64,000 bases of DNA from an uncultured Modestobacter sp. (GTDB lineage: Bacteria > Actinomycetota > Actinomycetes > Mycobacteriales > Geodermatophilaceae): assembly GCF_947486615.1 (NCBI RefSeq), contig NZ_CANKUD010000005.1:186001-250000 (forward strand), in the 5' to 3' direction. Numbering within the stretch: the first letter of the stretch is position 1; every line of letters begins with the position of its first letter. Shown piece by piece: positions 58,586 to 64,000 of this stretch. The notes under the pieces are model-generated. The model saw nothing but the letters and a program-made list of their open reading frames with translations, made no database searches and was not told the DNA's origin. The position numbers and the translations under genes were made by a program.

Positions 58586-60799
58586 TCAGTTCGTGGTGCC
58601 CTCGGTCGTCGGGGGTGCCACCGCGTCGCCTCCGGCTGCGGGGACATCCGCCGGCGGCGTCACCTCGGTGGTCGGCGCTGCCGGCGTCGTCGGGGTGGAG
58701 GTCGACCCGCCCCCTCGGCTGCTGCTCGAGGTGCTGTCGTTGCTCTCCCTGCGCACAACGGCTCCGGTGCCCTTGGTGCCCGCAGCGACGGCCGGGTCGG
58801 CCGCTGGGAACTCCCGGGTGGGCCCCTGGTTCAGGATCGGCTCCATGGCGTCGTGCCAGATCTGCGCGGGCTTGCCGCCGCCGTAGCTGCCCACGTCCTG
58901 GTTGCCCTTGGGGTTGAGCACCATGACGCTCGCTGCGTACTCCGGCAGGAAGCCGACGAACGCGGCCGAGTTGCGGTCCTGCGACGTCCCGGTCTTGCCG
59001 GCGATCTGGTGGCCGGGGACGTTGGCCCGGGTGCCGGTGCCGATGTTGCTCTTCACGTCGGCGGTGAGCACCTGGCTGAGGGTGTTGGCGACGCCGGCCG
59101 GGACGGCGTCGGGGTTGCAGTTGTCGCCCTTGACCAGGGGCTGCCCGTCCTCACCGGTGAGCGGCTCGCCGGCCCGGTTCAGGATCTGGACCACCGGGAC
59201 CGGGTCGCACTGGGTGCCACTGGCGGCCAACGTGGAGTAGGCGCTGGCCAGGTAGAGCGGACTGGTCTCGATGGCGCCCAGCGTGAAGGAGCCCTGCTCG
59301 CCCTCGATCGTGACCCGTGCCCGCTCCTCGGGCAGGTTGAGCCCCATCCGCTGGGCCATCTCCACCGGGCCGCGGACACTGCCCAGCTGGTCCTCCATGG
59401 CCACGAAGTAGGTGTTGGACGACCGGGCCAGTGCATCGTGCATGGTCAGCGTCCTCGGGAGCGTGCCGACGTTGCCGATCGGGCCGTACGCCTTGCCCGT
59501 GGTGCCGCCCATCTGCTTGTAGACCCGTGAGTAGTAGGGGTCACTGGTGGTGATCCGGTAGTTGACGCCGTAGCCCTGCTCCAGGGCGGACGCGGCAGTG
59601 AAGACCTTGTAGGTCGATCCGGAGCCCTGGCTGGCGGCGACGTTCAGGTTCACCGACTCGCACGCCGGGTTGGCCGCGTCGCAGCCGAACTGCCGGTTCA
59701 CGCTCATCGCCAGCACCTTGCCCGTGCCCGGCTCGACCGCGGTGTAGATGCCGGCCAGCGGGTCGCCCATCCCGAGGGTCTTCAGCACCGCCTGGTCGCC
59801 GGCGGCCTGCATGTCCGGGCGCAGTGTCGTCTGGATGGTGTAGCCGCCGTTGTCCAGCTGCGTCTGGGTGAAGTCGAGCTCGTTGATCAAGTAGCTCTGC
59901 AGGTAGTCGCAGAAGAAGCCGCCGACGACCGCCTGAGCGCAGCCGTTCGGCGCCTTGCCGCCCTCCGCGATCGGGATCGGGCTGGCCGAGATGTCGGCGA
60001 GCTCCTGGTCGGTGATGTGGCCGAGCTCGTGCATCCGGGCCAGCACCTGGTTGCGCCGGTTCGCTGCGGCCTCGGGGTGGGAGATCGGGTCGGTGTTGCC
60101 CGGGCTCTGCACCAGCCCGGCCAGCACCGAGGCCTGGGGGAGGGTGAGGTCGACGGCGTTGACACTGAAGTAGGTCTGCGCGGCGGCCTGGATGCCGTAG
60201 GCGCCGGCCCCGAAGTAGGCGATGTTCAGGTAGCGGGTGAGGATCTCGTCCTTGGAGTAGGTCTCCTCCAGGGCGAGCGCCAGCCGCACCTCGCGCAGCT
60301 TGCGGCCCACCGTCTTGTCGTCGGCCGCCTCGCGCTCCTCGGGGGTGTCCGCGGTCTGCAGCAGGGTCTGCTTGACCAGCTGCTGGGTGAGCGTCGAACC
60401 GCCCTCCTCGACCTCCCCGGCGGCGAGGTTCTTGACCAGGGCGCGCATCGTGCCCTCGACGTCCAGGCCGTTGTGCTGGTAGAAGCGCGAGTCCTCGATG
60501 TCGACCAGGGCCTGCTTCATCACGTCGGAGACCTGGTCGGGGGTCACCGGGGTGCGGTTGTTCGTGTAGAACTCCGTGATCAGCGACCCGTCGGCGGCCG
60601 GCACCCTGGTGTTGCCGTTCGGCGTCTCGTCGGTCAGCTCGACGGGCAGGGCGTCGAGCAGGCTGGTGGAGTTGCGGGCGACGAGGCCCGGTCCGCCCAC
60701 CCAGGGCAGCAGCATGGCGGCGACGAGGGCACCGGCGACGACGATCGTCACGGCCAGCTTGACCAGGGCGCCCAGACGGGGGTTCGCAGACTCGGACAT
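58586..60799 (-). CDS. class A penicillin-binding protein (transglycosylase/transpeptidase)
   Basis: VDIEDSRFYQHNGLDVEGTMRALVKNLAAGEVEEGGSTLTQQLVKQ; SGSTYKVF; KTGTSQDR. Confidence 0.95.
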   Translation of the reverse strand: MSESANPRLGALVKLAVTIVVAGALVAAMLLPWVGGPGLVARNSTSLLDALPVELTDETPNGNTRVPAADGSLITEFYTNNRTPVTPDQVSDVMKQALVDIEDSRFYQHNGLDVEGTMRALVKNLAAGEVEEGGSTLTQQLVKQTLLQTADTPEEREAADDKTVGRKLREVRLALALEETYSKDEILTRYLNIAYFGAGAYGIQAAAQTYFSVNAVDLTLPQASVLAGLVQSPGNTDPISHPEAAANRRNQVLARMHELGHITDQELADISASPIPIAEGGKAPNGCAQAVVGGFFCDYLQSYLINELDFTQTQLDNGGYTIQTTLRPDMQAAGDQAVLKTLGMGDPLAGIYTAVEPGTGKVLAMSVNRQFGCDAANPACESVNLNVAASQGSGSTYKVFTAASALEQGYGVNYRITTSDPYYSRVYKQMGGTTGKAYGPIGNVGTLPRTLTMHDALARSSNTYFVAMEDQLGSVRGPVEMAQRMGLNLPEERARVTIEGEQGSFTLGAIETSPLYLASAYSTLAASGTQCDPVPVVQILNRAGEPLTGEDGQPLVKGDNCNPDAVPAGVANTLSQVLTADVKSNIGTGTRANVPGHQIAGKTGTSQDRNSAAFVGFLPEYAASVMVLNPKGNQDVGSYGGGKPAQIWHDAMEPILNQGPTREFPAADPAVAAGTKGTGAVVRRESNDSTSSSSRGGGSTSTPTTPAAPTTEVTPPADVPAAGGDAVAPPTTEGTTN

Positions 60800-60931
60800 C
60801 GCAGGCCAAGGTACCTGTCCGCGGGGCCGTCGTCCGCTGCCTCGGACGCCGACGCGCTGGGTGGTGCCACGGCGCTCGGCGCGTCGTCCGGGGCGTGCCG
60901 GGGAGTGGCCCCGATCACACCCCGGACGAGG

Positions 60932-62056
60932 TCAGCCGTTGTACCGGTTGGCCCGCTTGAAGGTGCCCATGTCGTTGAAGCGGACGCCGTTGGCGGCGAG
61001 CACCGGGTGGATGTCCCGCTCCATCAGCTGGCGCACGTAGAACGGGTCGGCCACGTAGAAGTGGTGGATCGGGTGGGTGCTGCCGAAGTTGGCGCAGAAC
61101 ACCTGGAAGGGCGCCAGGTACCACTTGTTGAACACCTGGGTCTGCTGCAGGACGTTCCCCTGCTCGACGTCGCCCTGGTAGTGCATGTTGCTGCTGATGA
61201 AGTGCAGGCAGAAGCCGCGCCACACGTTCGGGCCGACCCAGACGACGGTCAGCACGGTGAGCGCGTGCAGCCAGCTCGCCGGCACGTCGGCGCCCAGCCA
61301 GGAGGCCACGTGCAGGCCGAGGAAGGCGTACCAGATGGTGATCGCCACCGGGGTCAGCCCGATGCTGGCCTTGAGGATGGTCTTCCGCCAGAGCGCGTCC
61401 TCGGCGTCCTTCGGCCTGGTGGTGACGATCCGGATCATCGCCGGCACGTAGGGGTCGAGCAGGCTGTAGAGCCGGACGGCGCCCCACGGCTTGCCGTTGG
61501 TGATCGACACCTCCTCGATGTCGTCGGGGAGGCCGGAGTAGGCGTGGTGCCGCAGGTGCAGCCGGATCCGGTAGACCGGGTTGATCGTGTAGGGCCGGAT
61601 CGCCCAGACACCGAACAGCAGCCCGTACCGCACGGCCTTGCGGCGACGGAAGTACAGCGCGTGGATCAGGTCGTGCTCCACCTCGTGCCCGATCGCGGCG
61701 AAGGCGGCGGAGACGAACAGCGTCACGTACCAGGGCAGCACGCCGGTCAGGTACAGCGCGCCGCTGCCGGCGAAGCCGAGGACGGCGACGCCGAACGCGG
61801 TGAGGCCCAGGGCGTCCTGGTGGCGGAGGACCGGGTGCTCCCGGCGCAGCTCCTGGGACCGACGGCGGATCGCCGAGGTGATGACCTTGGTGCGGGCCTT
61901 GTCGTCGGCGTCCATGCCGGTGAGGTCGACCGGGATCTCGACCGGCAGTTCGGCGGCGGGCGGGACGTCGACGGGGACGGCGGTGCCGGTGCCGAAGAGC
62001 CCGGCCGGCGGCGTGGTCGTCGCGGTGCTGCGGTCGAGCTCGGGTGCGGTGCTCAT
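60932..62056 (-). CDS. membrane fatty acid desaturase family protein
   Basis: His boxes HEVEHDLIH and HLRHHAYSG, HPIHHFY. Confidence 0.87.
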   Translation of the reverse strand: MSTAPELDRSTATTTPPAGLFGTGTAVPVDVPPAAELPVEIPVDLTGMDADDKARTKVITSAIRRRSQELRREHPVLRHQDALGLTAFGVAVLGFAGSGALYLTGVLPWYVTLFVSAAFAAIGHEVEHDLIHALYFRRRKAVRYGLLFGVWAIRPYTINPVYRIRLHLRHHAYSGLPDDIEEVSITNGKPWGAVRLYSLLDPYVPAMIRIVTTRPKDAEDALWRKTILKASIGLTPVAITIWYAFLGLHVASWLGADVPASWLHALTVLTVVWVGPNVWRGFCLHFISSNMHYQGDVEQGNVLQQTQVFNKWYLAPFQVFCANFGSTHPIHHFYVADPFYVRQLMERDIHPVLAANGVRFNDMGTFKRANRYNG

Positions 62057-62209
62057 GCCTGGTGTGTCATCCCTCCGACGGAACGGTCGGGCGGAAGCTA
62101 ACCGTGCGTCACGACCGGGACCAGGCCCCCGGGCGACGCGGACACGAACGGGTGACGCACGGGACCTCGTCCTGCCCCGTGCGTCCCTCCTGCCCCACGA
62201 ACGAGGAGG

Positions 62210-63424
62210 TCAGCCGGCCGTGGGGCGCAGCGGCAGGACCCGGCTGCGCGGGGTGCCCGTGCCGGCGTCGGCCTCGGCGGCGAGCAGCGCCTCGCCCATC
62301 AGCCGGAGCCCGTCCAGGTCGTGCACGTCGCCGGCCGCGGCCGGGACCGCGCGGATCGGCACCTCCGGGTGGGCGCTGGTGAACCGGTCGGCCAGCCGCT
62401 GCTCCCGCGCGGCCACCGTCATCCGCTCGGCGTGCACCCGCAGCGCCCCGGCGGCCAGCTTCGACCCCGGCCCACCGGCCTCGGCGACCGCCTCCGCGGC
62501 GGCCTCCGCGCGGGTCGCCGACAGTGCGGTCGTCGCCGGCGGGTGGGTGCGGTTGAGCACCAGCCCGGCCAGCGGCATGCCCTCGGTGGACAGCCGGTCG
62601 ACGAAGTAGGAGGCCTCCCGCAGTGCGTCCGGCTCCGGGGCGGCGACCACCACGAACGACGTCCCGGGCTGGCGGAGCAGCTGGTACGTGGCGTCGGCGC
62701 GCTCGCGGAACCCGCCGAACATGGTGTCCAGCGCGGAGACGAAGGCGGAGATGTCGTTGAGCAGCTGCCCGCCGAGGATCTTGCTGATGATCCGGCTGAA
62801 CAGCGAGAAGCCTGCCCCCACCAGCCGGACGCCGGCCCGCCCACCGGCCCGCGCGGGGGCGGTGAGCAGCCGGATCATCGTGCCGTCGAGGAACCGGGAC
62901 AGCCGGTTCGGGGCGTCCAGGAAGTCCAGCGCCGACCGGGACGGCGGGGTGTCCACGATGACCAGGTCCCAGCGGTCGCTGGCCCGCAGCTGCCCCAGCT
63001 TCTCCATGGCCATGTACTCCTGCGTCCCGCCGAAGGAGGACGACAGCGCCTGGTAGAAGGGGTTGTCGAAGATCACCTGCGCCCGCTCGGGCGTCGAGTG
63101 CGCGGACACGACGTCGTCGAACGTCCGCTTCATGTCCAGCATCATCGCGTGCAGCTCGCCGGGGGCACCGGGCGTCTCGACCAGCCGCGGCTCGTTGTCC
63201 AGCTCCACCAGGCCCAGCGACTGGGCCAGCCGGCGGGCCGGGTCGATGGTCAGGACGACGACCTCCCGGCCGGCCTCCGCGGCGGCCAGCGCGAGCGCCG
63301 CCGACGTCGTGGTCTTGCCCACGCCACCGGAGCCGCAGCACACGATGATCCGGGTCGCCCGGTCCTCGACCAGGGCCGCGAGGTCCAGCGCCGGGGCCAC
63401 CGCGGGGCGCCGCGGGGCGCTCAC
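62210..63424 (-). CDS. ArsA/GET3-family ATPase
   Basis: IIVCCGSGGVGKTTTSAALALAAAEAGREVVVLTIDPARRLAQSLGL...LVIVDTPPSRSALDFLDAP. Confidence 0.93.
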   Translation of the reverse strand: MSAPRRPAVAPALDLAALVEDRATRIIVCCGSGGVGKTTTSAALALAAAEAGREVVVLTIDPARRLAQSLGLVELDNEPRLVETPGAPGELHAMMLDMKRTFDDVVSAHSTPERAQVIFDNPFYQALSSSFGGTQEYMAMEKLGQLRASDRWDLVIVDTPPSRSALDFLDAPNRLSRFLDGTMIRLLTAPARAGGRAGVRLVGAGFSLFSRIISKILGGQLLNDISAFVSALDTMFGGFRERADATYQLLRQPGTSFVVVAAPEPDALREASYFVDRLSTEGMPLAGLVLNRTHPPATTALSATRAEAAAEAVAEAGGPGSKLAAGALRVHAERMTVAAREQRLADRFTSAHPEVPIRAVPAAAGDVHDLDGLRLMGEALLAAEADAGTGTPRSRVLPLRPTAG

Positions 63425-64000
63425 GCCGCCACCCCGGTCTGCAGGTGGCCCTCGAGCCGCTCGGCCAGCTCGAACAGGCAGCCGAGGTCGATCGGGGACG
63501 ACGACAGCGGCAGTTCCACCACCGGGCGGCCCAGCGCCTCGACGTCCCCGCGCAGCGCGTCCTGCGCGATCCAGCGGCGGGCGTGCTCGACGGCCTCGGC
63601 GGCCAGCCCCGCCGCCACCTCCGGAGCAGTCGGCACCTGCGCGGCGGTGAGCGAGGGAAGCAGGTCGGCGGCGGTGAGCCGGCCCTCGGCCGTGCGGGCG
63701 ATGCTCGCGGCCGGCAGCAGCGGCTCGGTGGCCATGTTGACGATCACCGACCCCACGGGCAGCTGCGCGGCGGTCAGCTCGGCGATCGCATCGGCGGTCT
63801 CCTGCACCGGCATGTCCTCCAGCAGGGTCACCAGGTGCACCGCGGTCAGCGGCGAGCGGAACACCGCCATCACCCCGTCGCTCTGCGCCTTGATCGGCCC
63901 GGAGCGGGCCAGCCCGGCCACCTCGTTGGTCACGTTCAGGAAGCGGGTGATCCGCCCGGTCGGCGGGGCGTCGACCACGACCGCGTCGTAGACCGGTCGG
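63421..64000 (-). CDS. ArsA-like ATPase, N-terminus beyond window end
   Basis: '(YDAV)VVDAPPTGRITRFLNVTNEVAGLARSGPIKAQSDGVMAVFRSPLTAVHLVTLLEDMPVQETADAIAEL'; reading frame stays open to the window edge. Confidence 0.85.
   Translation of the reverse strand, partial: RPVYDAVVVDAPPTGRITRFLNVTNEVAGLARSGPIKAQSDGVMAVFRSPLTAVHLVTLLEDMPVQETADAIAELTAAQLPVGSVIVNMATEPLLPAASIARTAEGRLTAADLLPSLTAAQVPTAPEVAAGLAAEAVEHARRWIAQDALRGDVEALGRPVVELPLSSSPIDLGCLFELAERLEGHLQTGVAA

Overview
High-GC actinobacterial chromosomal window, gene-dense and mostly housekeeping or metabolic. From gene content I guess Geodermatophilaceae or a relative, but this is not proven. I found no phage, IS element, CRISPR array or rRNA. 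Main blocks: dnaX (5'-truncated), KhtU/KhtT-like antiporter, MFS, ybaB/ebfC, recR; metNIQ; Rieske protein and TPM-domain protein; oligopeptide ABC operon; GH1/SDR/GH105 plus sugar ABC operon with a divergent LacI regulator; a second LacI regulator with FMN reductase and MFS; a frameshifted MFS gene; an ATP-grasp/alpha-E/transglutaminase cluster; ABC-F; mrpABCDEFG (A and B fused); a class-A beta-lactamase-like lipoprotein; leuA; PLD-like protein; lysC-asd; S9 peptidase; two CNNM/hemolysin-like proteins; tRNA-Pro(CGG); metallophosphoesterase; YqeY; PBP; fatty acid desaturase; two ArsA-like ATPases. No obvious new defence or mobile system is present. The most interesting signals are small and non-canonical: (i) a predicted 22-codon leader peptide upstream of metN in which a UGA sits where the family normally has a Cys codon; (ii) a 17-bp perfect tandem duplication of the metN start region that creates a 6-codon mini-ORF overlapping the metN ATG; (iii) an unannotated leuA leader peptide (MRGSLLLISRGEALS) with an 11-bp perfect hairpin and a leaderless promoter; (iv) a family of intergenic hairpins with conserved flanks and covarying stems, one copy of which lies inside the ATP-grasp ORF; (v) twin hairpins with the same loop core and unrelated stems after asd; (vi) strong hairpins right after the substrate-binding-protein gene in two separate ABC operons; (vii) a recurrent NANNNT-N6-RTG leaderless-start signature. 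All calls come from reading the sequence and ORF translations; no searches were run.
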